NCBI RefSeq assembly: GCF_025860055.1
Contig: NC_068281.1
Location: forward strand, 27,155,284-27,219,283
Direction: 5' to 3'
Source: Xyrauchen texanus
Taxonomy: Eukaryota; Chordata; Actinopteri; Cypriniformes; Catostomidae
DNA: 64,000 nucleotides
Positions 1-12,800 of the stretch are shown piece after piece. The notes beneath the pieces were generated by a model, which was not told the origin of the DNA, did no database searches, and worked only from the letters and a program-made list of their open reading frames with translations. Position 1 is the first letter of the stretch; every line of letters begins with the position of its first letter. The translations under genes were made by a program, and so were the position numbers.

Positions 1-787
1 AAAAACGGTTTGTTTCATGAATCAAACTACTTATTTATTCTAAAAAAAAAATCGAGAAGCTTTTTAGAAACTAAGACATTTTCTCTGCCTACAAAATCAG
101 TGTAGAACATTGCTTGGAGTCACAGATCCAGAGTCTTTTCTAATCCCATTCTCCAGTAACGGGGAGCTGAAACACAGTGCAGTTCGGCTGCATAAGTTAG
201 TGAATTGAGTGAATATTTTACCCTGTGTATCATGTCGTGGTCAGTGGAAGACTGTGGATTGTGGTCAGTGGATAGTCTTATCACTCTGCCTAAATGCGTG
301 TACTGATTTTTTTAATGCAGTGTTTTTTTTCTACATCTATTGACTGTTGGGTGCTAGATCTTCTTGGTTGGGTGTTCCAATTTCTCCCATTCATTTAAAT
401 AGAAGTAACTCGTCTCTCTATCTGCTAAATGATCTCTGGCCTCACACTTTGTAGAAATATAATGCCAATCATGCACTACATCTCCTCCCTGAAGTTTTAT
501 ACTTTTACTTCTGATTTCTCGCAATACAGGGACAGTAGAGGTGTACAAAAGCAATGCGTTACTTTATTTAAAATGTAACTCAGATATTATGGTCTAAAAT
601 AAAAAATATTGCGTTACTTTACTTGTTACTCGTAAAAAAAGAAATCTGATTATGTAACACGTGTTCCTTTTATCACGTTACCTCCAACACTGGTGGCCAG
701 CACATAAAAAGGTCAAAAATAATGTCAAAAAGTTACCTGTCTGCTGAGACTGTAGTTGTTGTTTTTTTGCTACCTTGCCTTGAACAG
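1..787 (+). other. Partial collagen intron with repeat fragment
   Basis: Intronic sequence upstream of the first visible exon. Bases about 540-695 resemble the right end of a common fish miniature element (alternating gttacttt/taact blocks ending in ccaacactgg). No collagen-like exon is seen in the first 787 bases. Confidence 0.5.
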
Positions 788-823
788 GGACCCAAGGGAG
801 AGAAGGGCAGTACAGGAGAGAAG
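788..823 (+). CDS. col15a1: col15a1 exon w1, Gly-X-Y
   Basis: 36 nt, phase 0, encodes GPKGEKGSTGEK. The acceptor is ttgaacag and the donor gtatgg. It is the first collagenous exon visible in the window, so at least part of the gene lies further left. Confidence 0.85.
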
Positions 824-3800
824 GTATGGGGTGTCTTTTTGTGAATATGCATTTTGAATAATTGTCTGTAAATCTGACCTGACCTTTGCCCTATATTTTT
901 CAAATCGTATGTATAATTATATATGATGATATTCACTTAAAAAAAATTATTATCCTTGATATATGGTATGTGAGAATTATTTCAAATTTTTATCTTTGTA
1001 GATAAAGCTAGAATGAGTTCTAGCTACAAATAGATAATTGTTGTTAGTTAGTCATTGTCTCTGTGTATAATGCATTGTGTAATTTGCTGTGTTAATTGTG
1101 ACTCAGGGTGAGCGAGGTCGTGATGGACTGAACATCACAGGGCCTCCTGGTCCATCTGGCCCACCTGGACCAATTATTAACATCCAGGATGTGAGTATTA
1201 CATCTTATTACCTGCTCAGCTACTATTCATCCCAATCATTTTGTAGGATATTGATGGAAATGAAATGACTTTGTCTTTCAGCTCTTTTCAAATGATACAG
1301 CAGCCATATTCAACCTCACTAAGATCAGAGGACCCCCAGGTCCTATGGTATGTAAAGCAGCTCACTGTTTTCCTATCAACAGCCCTGGATAGATTAAAAT
1401 ACATCATATTTAAAATGGATAGCACAAATGTCAGCTTTCAACCTGAATTTGGGAAGTGTGAACAGGAGTAGTCACAAGGATACATGATATGTAAGGATAT
1501 ATCTAATCTGTCTACAGTATCTCACTTTTTCAGTAATTCTCCTGGCATCCCTCCTCCACCCTAACTAATGGATTTCTATAATTATTTAGATTCCGGAGGG
1601 AGCCAAATGTGTTTACATCTTCACTGCCAAAGATTACACAAACTTAAAACAAAATTAAAAAAGAATTTAATGTGTTAGAGCTTCATGTTTGTACATTTAA
1701 AAGCATATGCTCATGAATGCACAGGCAGCATGTGGAATATCGTTTAAGCCCTTGTTTGATTGCTTGTGGGATTTATTAATAAAAGCCAACATTTGCAATA
1801 ACTTTCACTCCTCAGGCAGCCCAAAGCTTCTTAATGCTTGGCATTTTCTACATGATCTGCAATTTGGGATATTCTTTGTGCATGCATCACAGCCATATTG
1901 TTAATGTTGTTTTGTTTGCCTCTGTGTGGTGCACTTTGCAGGGCCCTGAGGGCTTGCCTGGCAGAGCAGGATTTCCTGTAAGAATGCCATTAATCTCTAT
2001 CTGCTTTATACATTGAAAATATCTTTGGCTGTTGCACCTAAAAAAATTACGTTTTTGACTTAATCATCAGTATAACATCCATTGTTTAACATGTTTGAAC
2101 CAGTTTCAGTATTGTCATAAATCTGTGCATAATTTGCTGGCTGTTACTATATTTGCTCTTACATTTTTCTCACCTCATAATTTTGTGGCAGAAACCACTT
2201 TTAAATTTTAACAAACAAATTTGGTTTTGTGTAGATGCTTTTAATGAGGTTACAATGAGTTGTGTTTGTGTAAACTTGCAAATAGTACATTGTGATGGTG
2301 TAAATCACTCAGTGCTTTAATGTTTTTATGATCAGGGACCAAGAGGACCAAAAGGTGACATTGGTTTTGCTGGTATTCAGGGACTGAAGGTATGAATTTA
2401 TAAACTGATCAGAAGTCTTTCTACCATTTCATCATTCACAGCTACTCTACCAAACTCCCCCTCTATTCCATCTAGTTTTTAAATTACATTTCAATGTTAA
2501 TTACTAATGTGGGCTCATTTAATTCATAAATGTATTCATAAATCTGAGCAGCTGTGTCTACAACTGCTATATAATTGTCACACCATATGGTTACTTTTAT
2601 GGTTTACTTAATTACCCATATGTGACATACTAACGTTTTATGTGAGTTTAATTTGCTGTGTATTATCTGAAAGGGAGAGAAGGGGGAGCCTGGCGTATCT
2701 ATTGCTGCTGATGGTTCTCTAATCACAGGCCTGAGAGGACCCAGAGGACCAAAGGGAAGCAAGGTTGAAACACACTATACACCTGATCTGGAACTTGTAA
2801 TTTACCCTCAATAGTCTGATATTGACATAAATGTGTTTTGTAGGGAGACTGTGGCCCCCCTGGACAGGCCGGGATTGTGGTGAGACATCCATCCATCCAT
2901 CCATCCATCCATCCATCCATCCATCTTTACAAAATAGAGAAATATTTATTTATACTTTCACCTATAGGGACCAATTGGACCATCAGGCCAAAAAGGGGGA
3001 TATGGAATTCCTGGTCGACCGGTTAGTTTGATTGATTGATTGATTGATTGATTTTGCAGTTTTACCATTCATAAATGCTTGTTTACACTTTCTTATTACT
3101 CCCTGGAATGTTCTTCTTTTAGGGTCGGCCTGGAATGGTTGGAAGGAAAGGGGACAAGGGAGATGCAAGTGGTCCACCTGTAAGTACATTGTGTTTTTTG
3201 TGGCATCATGCTATTATGTTGTATGCCTTTAAATCTAACTATTTATTTAAACAACATGTGTTTTAGGGTCCACCTGGACCTCCTGGGCCACCAGGTCGAG
3301 TGATTGGCCTCAATGGAGTAAGTATGACCCTGTTAGCAAGACTTGCAGCATTTCGAATTACATTGAGTAAGAATTAGTATGATAACATTTTAAAAAAAGT
3401 AATGAAATGATTCTGCTCTGAATATTGAAGACAGTTTTTCCAGTCCCTCCCCGACCACACTGCAAAACACCAGTAAGTTAATGAGCAAGTTTCAGTGGTT
3501 GGTGGTTTGGCTCGGGTGTGGTGCATGTCATTCTGGCTCCTCCCCTTAATTCACTAGTCCTGCCTCATTTTCTGTCTACGGTGCTTCTAGGTTATTCCTT
3601 GGGTTCAGGGTTTTTAAAACAGGCTTAATTTACAAAACAGATCTAAATTCTGTTTTATTTAAAGCCGGATAGAAAGATTAGATATATTTTCATATGTTTG
3701 AGAATTGAATTAAGCCTGCTTTATGCTGTTACTCACAAATTTTGAAAAGTTTGCTTCTGGTCTTGCTCTGGTACTTTAACCCAGTATCTAATCTCATCTG

Positions 3801-6800
3801 AGGTGCTTACCAGAGCTTCTCAAAGCATGTTGCATGAGCTCTAATATATGTTGGGCTCAGCAGTGAATTCATGGTATCATGGGATCTGGTATGCTGCATA
3901 TATCAAATAATGTCACACTAACAAAACAGTTCTCTGGTACCTGTATGCTGACATTTGCAACCATGTGTTTTGATCCCTTTTGATTTCATATTTATTTGAA
4001 ATTAATTTAATTATCAAATCAGTCCATTCTATCCAAAACCTCATCTCATTTTATTGAAAAAATATTGTCTTACAGGTCAACAACAACAATTCACAACAAG
4101 GTATATCTATCAAATTTTACATAAGAAACTATGGGTACTGTATTATCAGCCAGATATTTGTGTTTAATAGTTGAAAAAGATTACAGAATTAGTAAATAAA
4201 AAAGGTTTAGGATACATTAAGTAATGAGTAAATGCTTTCATTTTTCCATTTAACAGTTGATAGAAGAGAGTCGCTTGGATTCAAAGGGGAGAAGGGTGAT
4301 GTAGGAAATCCTGGGTTGCCAGGAACTCCAGGTATAATAAAGATTGAAAGATTCCACATATTGTGGAAAACTCTTAACAGAAGTGTTTTGTGCATGTTAT
4401 GTTAGACAATTAAACATTTTATATGGCATAGTTTGACTGACAGACAGTGCAATGACTATACCTTAACACTTTTTGACTAAAGGAATAGTCTGTGACAGTG
4501 TCACTGTCAATCTATTGTCTTGATCTGTAATTTAATGTCTCTTTCTCCACAGTGTCTATGTTTCCTGAGGGTTATGTGGTAAGCATACATTCTCAGTATT
4601 TATATAAGATGAAATATGTACTGAGCAGTGAACCTATATGTTCACACTTAAACCAGAAATAAGCATCTTTTTTTTATTTTTTATAAAATGCATAAAATGT
4701 CCCTACTACCTGACAGATATCACTGAAAAAGGTGTCCTGAGAAATAACGCTGGTCTCAGTGAGAGCCCTAGACTCTGTAAACACCACAAATGAATCTGAC
4801 TGCAGCGCATGTGTGTTAGCCAGTCAGAAAATTAGAGTCAGCTTTCTGCCAATGGTGTGAGTTTGGGATGGGATTACAAGGGCAGAAAGGGCAAGTGTTT
4901 GGGAAACCTGTTTGGAAACAATCATACATTTTGCATTTCTGTTTGGTGCCAGTAGTGCACAGAAATGGCTTAAAGCAGCTTTAAAGAGATAATTCACCCA
5001 AATATTTTTTATTTTTTTGTCATGATTAACTTTTTCCAAACCCATATTACTTTCAGTCACCGTTCAGTTTCATTGCACCTATTTTTTTATAAGTGAATGT
5101 GACTGAGGCATCCTGCCTAACATCTTTTTTTGTGTGTTCTACGAAATAAAGTCATATTCATTTGGAACAACATGAGGGTAAATGATGATATAATTTACAT
5201 TTTTGGGTAAACTATCCCTTTAACAAATGTGTTCCAATTAATAATTATTTAATTACAAGTTGCTTTGTTATAAAATAGCAATCTTTTTTTTTCATTTTGC
5301 TTGAATAAAAGCTGATATGTTATTAATGATAACCTAAGAACTACAATTTCCTGTTGAAAACATGGACTGAACATCATTACTGCAGTTGATGTTGAATGTG
5401 TGTTTTTTTTAGGTTGCTAATGGTGATACTGGCTACAAAGGGCAGAAGGGAGAGAAAGGGGATCCAGGTCTGCCTGGCTCTCCAGGGCTCCTGGGGAGAA
5501 CAGGCCTTGTGGTAAGTCTGCAGTAGCTAAAACTAAAAAGTAAAAGCTAACAAATTCATACCACTATTTAAATATTCACAAAGAGTACCTGTGTCTAATA
5601 TATATTTTATTGAAAAAAAAAGTGTTGAATTGAGATTTGGAATTTTTGAAAGCTCTATTGTTTAAAGTATGTTGGGTGTCAGTGCAAGGCAGCAATGAGG
5701 ATTTCAAAGTAAACTCATTTTACAGTTCAGTAAAACAGTGAAACCGTTTTGATAGTTTACCTAGGCACTGAGCACAGTTTTGAATTAAAGGCACAGTTCA
5801 CTTCAAATTATCATCAAAATGTCATCATTTACTCACCCTCATGTTGTTCCAAACCCATATAACTTTGTTCTTTCATGGAACACAATAAGAGATCTCATAG
5901 AGGATTTTAGCCTGAGTCACCTTTTACTGTATGGAAGAAAAATGCAATGAAAATTAATGGTGACTGAGTCTAACATCTCCTTTTATGTTCCACAGAATAA
6001 ATAAAGACATACAGGTTTTAAACAACATGAGAGTAAGGAGTTTTCACACTGGCAGTTTAGTCTGAGACAGAGTACGGTTCACTTGAAAAGTTGTTAATGT
6101 GAAAGCTGTTTTGCAGACCGGGGAACGGACTGTGGTACAGAAACAGAGACTACCTATAGGAGGTGGTCTGAGATTGGTTGTACTCAGGTCTGCACATGTT
6201 CAGGAAGTAAAATGACTTTTTGGAGGAAAAAAAAACACATGTGCACCATGAGTGGTAGGGCAACTACATGGAACACAGAGGTGAGGTGCCTTTTATACAT
6301 GTGCATGAATGAGTGTCCTCAAAAAAAGATTGTTTGTGAGCATAAGATGTAGTCCCCTTCTCCAGAACATGTAAACTGCTAAATTACAGCATGCAACACA
6401 AAGAGATGCAAGTGTCTCTCACTCTGGTGTGCTATAATGATGCCAAATTAATAACAAACACACATATATAGTGACTTGAGTTGTGTTTTCCATCATATGC
6501 ACATTTGTGATGATGCAAGTTGATGATGCAAAAGCACCTGGGTTTGACAGAATCATACCTGAATCTGAAACTAGACCAAGGCTGCTGGGGAGCACCGGGA
6601 ACAATCACACTCGGATTCGGACCACCTAAATGATGACAGAATTTTCATTACTGGGGTGAGCTTTCCCTTTAAAAGTGGCGCGGAGATTTTTTGTGCCAGG
6701 GGAAGTGAAATTTGTACTGTGCAAAGGGATATTACATCCAGAGGTGTTTGGTCAGGTGGCTATATTCAGTATTACGCACCATATCAGAATCTTGAGGATG

Positions 6801-9800
6801 GGGTGTTATTCATTTATTTTTACTGGGGGGGCACCAGTGGTGGTCCTGGCCCACTTGGTGCCATAGGACAAAAGACATGACCAAAGGGGATAAAATAATT
6901 TTTAACAACTTAGTAGTTCTTTAAATTAAGTGTAGTTAGTAAAGTTTTTTGTTAAATGTGCAAGGGGACCCAGGTTGTAATTCCAATCTATAATCAAATC
7001 AAAAATGTAATAAATCAAGCGAAACTGCATGTGAATTTGACAGCCATGTGATCAGCATGTATTTTCATTGTATGGAAAGAGCAGCTTTGACATTTTCATG
7101 ATAGTTTTCGAGTGACAAGAGGTAGATGATGAGATAAATTTCAGTTTAAAGTAAATGATCTGCAGAAGGTGAGACTTCTGACCAATTAAAGACACGTGAA
7201 TGTGTGATTTCTGCCACAGAAAATACTTTTTTACTGACAATCATCATGCAACTTGATTATATTTTTTCTACTGGCTAGCAGTCGGAGGGATTGGGTGCTG
7301 ATAATTCAAGTGGAAGCAGATCGTCTCTGACAATCCTGTCCAAGAACGAGCAGCATTAATGTATGACACTGTATGTTTTTGCATTCAGGGACCCAAGGGT
7401 GATTCTATTGCTGGTCCTCCTGGGGAGATTGGAGCCCCAGGCCTGCCAGGACTGCCTGGCTATGGAAGACCAGGACCACAAGGACCACCAGGACCTCCTG
7501 GGCCACCAGGTTCCCCGTCAGTGCATGGCTCAGCCTCAGGTGCAGAAAAACTTCTTTATCATGACAGTAGATAGAAGACTTGTCAAAACATTTGTAGACA
7601 TCTAACCTGGGGCATTCGATGAAGCTTAATTCTCTTTAAAACTGTTTTGAGGATCAGTCATCAAGACATAAAACTTAATATCAGCAACTTACAAGTTACT
7701 AAACTTTAGCTTTACTTGATTGCATTTTAGCTGTCAGCCTCCCTGGACCTCCAGGTCCTGCTGGACCTCCTGGTGCTCCTGGCCATAGAAACCCAGTAAG
7801 TCATACACACAGAACTAGCTCACGAATGACTGAAAATACCTTGAATTTTTTTGTGACTTTGGACTGTGCTCTTTACCTGGTCAAGGTGAGCACATATAAA
7901 AACAGCCAGACCTTGATCACTGAGACCCGACAAGCTGCAGAAGGGACTATGGCATATGTCTTAGACAAGAGTGAGTTGTACATCAGAGTACGAGGGGGCT
8001 GGAGGAAAGTTGAGGTATCTACTTATTTTCTTGTTCCCTTTCATAACTAGCGTCAATAGATCAAAACATTTTGTTTCAGACATGTTGCCTGCTAATGTAA
8101 CTAATGTCTGAAAAAGCAGATGACCAGTATAATGCTTATAAATGTTTAGTAGAATTTAATGAAGGTAGCACTTCATTTTACAGTACTGTTCTACATCTAC
8201 ATACTACATAATTACTAGGTACTAATCATAAACCAAACCCCAACCCTAACCAAACCCATATTAAGTGCATGTAGTTACCTAATATTAATATAATAAACTT
8301 TATATAAGTACACTGTTAGTATACTGAAAGTTCACGTACTATAAAATAAAGTGCAACCTTAATGACAGCAAATGAGATGTGCTCAAAATTGCTTAAAGCT
8401 GAAGCGTGTCATTTCTGCGCCATCAAACGGGATTGAAAAAATAATGGTTGTCAAACAGCTTTTCCGAATATTTCCCCGTCAATTGGTTGAGCCATTGTTG
8501 CTGCATAGGGCAGTCTGGATGCTCAGACAAACAGAGCAAGGTCATAATTTTGCCACAGAGACACTCTGTTGGAAGTTTTCAAGGAAATCAATTTACGACT
8601 AAAAAGAACACACTTCTTTTCATGAAATAAAATGAAACTTTTATATAATATTTATTCAAAATACATTTTGTTTATTACCCATTGTCAAGGCTCTCTGTGA
8701 AGTTTGGAAATGACACAAGACACAATTAACACTGTTAATCAGCCAAGCAGATGCAATTATTGGCTAAAAATCTGTTTGATGCATCAGCCTACCACTCTAT
8801 TTAACATTTCAAAAATCTTGTGATATGTAACTGTGTTTGTTTTTTTTTCAGCTGGGAGAGCTAATCCCAGTTCCTGAAGACAGTTCTTCATCTGCTTTGT
8901 CACAAGGCCTGAGCAGACCAAGTGACCAAAGTATACCCAGAGTACACAGCCAGGTGCGTCAAACTTACTGTAAAGCTCTTTTCCATTGAGAACATGCCAA
9001 ATCAGGGATGCAATTGTCAAAATAATGTTCAAATCCAACTGTATCCCTGAAAAAAAAAATGCAATTGCTATACTGGTCTTAGCTTGTTGATGCTGTTTAA
9101 AAAGGCGCCAGCCGCAGCCTTTTCTCTCTATGTTTTCTCTCCACAGAATATAAGATTTGGCTTTAGATTTTTCTCTCCACAGAGTATTAGATTTGGCTGG
9201 GGCCATCTAACACTATTATACGCATTGGGGAAGGTGTTTTTTTCCTTTCCTATTCTTTGAGGGGGAAAAGACCCCGCGGAGGCCATATCCTGCCCGAAAG
9301 GAAGGAACATGTGGCAATATGACACGTGGGCTCACCAGCTGCACATGGAAGAGGCGTGGTGGTAGGTCCTGCCTCGAAGGGGAGGAGCTCTACAAACACA
9401 GCAACCAGGGCATAGAGAGCTCTGCCCAAGGGTGACGCGGGTCTGCCTACAGGGAGACCGTACCACGGAAAATACATCACAGGGGGTTACCGGAGTAACC
9501 GGACTTGTGGATCACCTATCTCATTTCAGGGCATATTAGACCTCATAGTGGGTCCTGCTGTAAATTCCTCCATTGAATTCGCGAGCCACAGGACTAGGGA
9601 GGAAGGACATCCAGGGTTCATAGGTTTGTGAACTCGCATGGGAGAAGCAGCACATGTCTTTGGCTCACAGAGGGGAAAGGCGCTATACGCAAGCGATACA
9701 CCCGACCAGCTGTACATGTTTGTACCTGACAAAACACGGGACAGAACTGGCTCAACCCGGAGATTGTAAAATCTTGCAAATGTATTGGGTGTTGCCCAGC

Positions 9801-12800
9801 CGGCTGCTCTGCAAATGTCTGCTTGAGAGGTGCCATTGGCCGGTGCCCACAAGGATGCCACACTCCTTGTAGAGTGTGCTCGTATTCCCAAAGGGGTGGG
9901 CACGTCTGGTATGCCAAAGCAATGACATCCACGATTCAGTGGGCAAACCGCTGTTTGGAGACAGCGTTCCCTTTCCGCTGTCCGTTGAAGCAGACAAAGA
10001 GCTGCTCAGAGCGTCTAAAGCTCTGTGTGTGATCCAAGTAGATGCGCAAAGCACGAACCAGACACAGCAACAACAGGGCTGAGTCTGCCTCCTCCTGGGG
10101 CACATAGCCCCGCCAGAGTCTCAGGATCACGTGAGAATCTGTTGGACCAAACTCCAGGCAAGTGTCGCTGACAGAGAATGCTTGCAGGTCCCCAACCCTC
10201 TTGATGGAGGTGAGCGCAGTCAGGAGGGCCGTTTTCAAGGAGAGGGCTTTCAGCTCGACTGACTCTAGTGGCTCAAACGGGCTCTTCGTGGCCCAGGATG
10301 GCCACGGAGAGATCCCATGAGGGGAATAGGTGTGGCCTAGGAGGATTCAGCCTCCTTGTGCCTCTGAGGAAACTGATGATCAGGTCGTGCTTCCCTAGGG
10401 AATTACCATCCACCATGTCAAGGTGGGCCGCTATGCCGGCCACATATACCTTCAAGGTTGAGGGGGTCAGCCACCCCTCCAACCTCTCCTGCAGGAAAGA
10501 AGACACTGACCCAACTGCACATCTCTGGGGGTCTTCGTCTCGGGAAGAACACCACCTCGCGAACAAATGCCATTTCAGGACATAAAGCTGCCTCGTAGAG
10601 GGAGCTCTGGCCTGAGTGATCATGTCTACGACTGCCGGTGGTAGGCCACTTAGGTCTTCCGTGCCCGTCTAAGGTCCAGACATGGAAGTTCCAGAGGTCT
10701 GGGTACAGGTGCCAGATGGTGCCCCATCCCTGTGAAAGAAGGTCCTTCTTAAGGGGAATTTGCCATGGAGGTGCTGTAGCAAGGGGCGTGAGGACCGAGT
10801 GCAAAGACTGGGTGGGCCAGTATGGGGCCACGAGGGTAACTTTTTCCTCATCCTCCATGACCTTGCACAAGGTCTGTGCAAGTAGGCTCACTGGGTGGAA
10901 TGCGTATTTGCGCAGCCCCCGGGGCCAGCTGTGTGCCAACGCGTCTGTCCCGAGGGAGGCTCCCGTCAGGGAATACCATAGTGGGCAGTGGGAGGATTCC
11001 CGGGAAGCAAACAGGTCTACCTGTGCTTTGCCGAATCAACACCAAATCAGCTGGACTACCTGGGGGTGTAGTCTCTACTCTCCGCGGAGCATCACCTGCC
11101 ATGACAGCGTGTCCGCTGTGGTGTTGAGGCTGCCCGGGATGTGAGTGGCCTGCAGAGACCTCAGCTGCTGCTGACTCCAGAGGAGGAGATGGCGGGTGAT
11201 TTGCGACATGCGAGGAGAACGTACGGCGCTTTGACGATTTATATACTCTACTGTCACTGTGTGGTTGGACCGGACCAACACGTGCTTGCCCCGGATCAAT
11301 GGCAATAGCCTCTGCAGGGCAAGCAGTACAGACAGCAACTCTAGGCAGTTGATGTGCCAACACAGCTATGGTCCTGTCCAGGAGCCAGCGTCTGTGTGCC
11401 CATTACAAACAGCGCCCCAGTCTGACTTGGAGGCATCTGTGGTGACCACAGCATGCCTGGACACCTGCTGTAGGGGGACTCCTGCCCGCAAAAACATGAG
11501 GTCTATCCAAGAGCTGAATGAGTTATGGCCGATCGACATGATGGCTATGCGATGTGTGCTGCGGCGCCATGCCTATCTTGGGAATCGAGACTGAAGCCAG
11601 TGTGAGGCGGTCTCATATGCATCAACCCGAGCTTCGTGACCAACGCCGAGGATGCCATATGCCCCAGGAGCCTCTGAAAGATTTCAGTGGAACCGCTGTC
11701 CTGCACCTGAATGACTTCAGGCAGTTCAGCACCGACTGCGCACGCTTGCTTGTGAGGCACGCTATCATTGAGACTGAGTCTAACTCCATGCTGAGAAAAG
11801 AGATGCTCTGAACTAGACGGCTGAGGTGCATGACCACCGGGTCCCTGTGTGCGCATCAGCTAGTTGTCGAGGTAGTTGAGTATGCATACACCCACTTCCC
11901 TTAATGTGGCAAGTGCTGCCTCAGGACCTTGTACTGATATGCACGGCCATCGAAACCGTAGGAAGGGTCTGTGTCGAGGTAAAACCGAGACGTGAAAGTA
12001 CACATCCTTCAGGTCTACCGCCATGAACCAATCTTGATGCTGGACGCACGACAAAATATGTTTCTGCATCAGCATCTTGAAGGGCTGTAGAACCCTTTCC
12101 TCATCTCGGCTGAAGGGACAGGCTCTGTTGCGCCCTTGCACAGAAGGTACGCGATCTCCGCCCGCAGGGTGGCGGAGTTCTCGCCCTGCACTGAGGTGAA
12201 GCAGACGCAGCTGAACCGGGGCGGGCACCTGGCGAATTGAATCGCGTAGCCGATGGATGGTTGGAAAGCACTAGCCACGCCTCCAAGCTGTGGGCGAGGG
12301 GCACTAAGGGGATGATCGCATCTGATGTACCTGAAGGTGGCAACGCCAGAGGTATCTCTCACGTGTATGAGGCAATGCCAAGACAAGGAACATTATTTCG
12401 ACCCGAGGAGGCTGCGCTGAGGGGAACCTCAAAGCATTTACCTTGCTCCGTGTACACGGAATGGGGCGGGTTAACGCGCGAGGAGGAGGACCTCTTGGGC
12501 CGTCCTTGAGACTTCTCACAACCAGCTGGCTGTGGTTGTAGGTGTGGCGCAGCCAGGCGCGCGAAGGGCCGTGTTCACGGGGCACTGGCTGTGAGCACTC
12601 GGTGTCTGGTGGCCGTGACAACGCTGGCCGTAAACACCGATTATCTGACCCAAGGAGTGAGGAAACCACTCTTTTTTTGACAATGTGGGTATCAAAGCCC
12701 GATTGGGGTGCGGCGAACACAAAACAAAAGGAAACAAACAAGTAGAACACGTAGCTCGGGGGGCAGCTGAAGTGGCTTTCCCCTGGGAAGAAGGAAAGCC

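Noticed and set aside
6656..6880. Open frame with GGTSGGPGPLGAIGQ that looks weakly collagen-like
   Set aside because: No splice acceptor or donor in the right place, only one short Gly-rich run, and it lies among repeats. Collagen exons on both sides already join in phase.
8784..9206. 140-codon minus-strand frame
   Set aside because: Overlaps a real collagen exon and the edge of the DIRS element. The repeated 'WREK' pattern comes from the duplicated ttttctctccacag tract.
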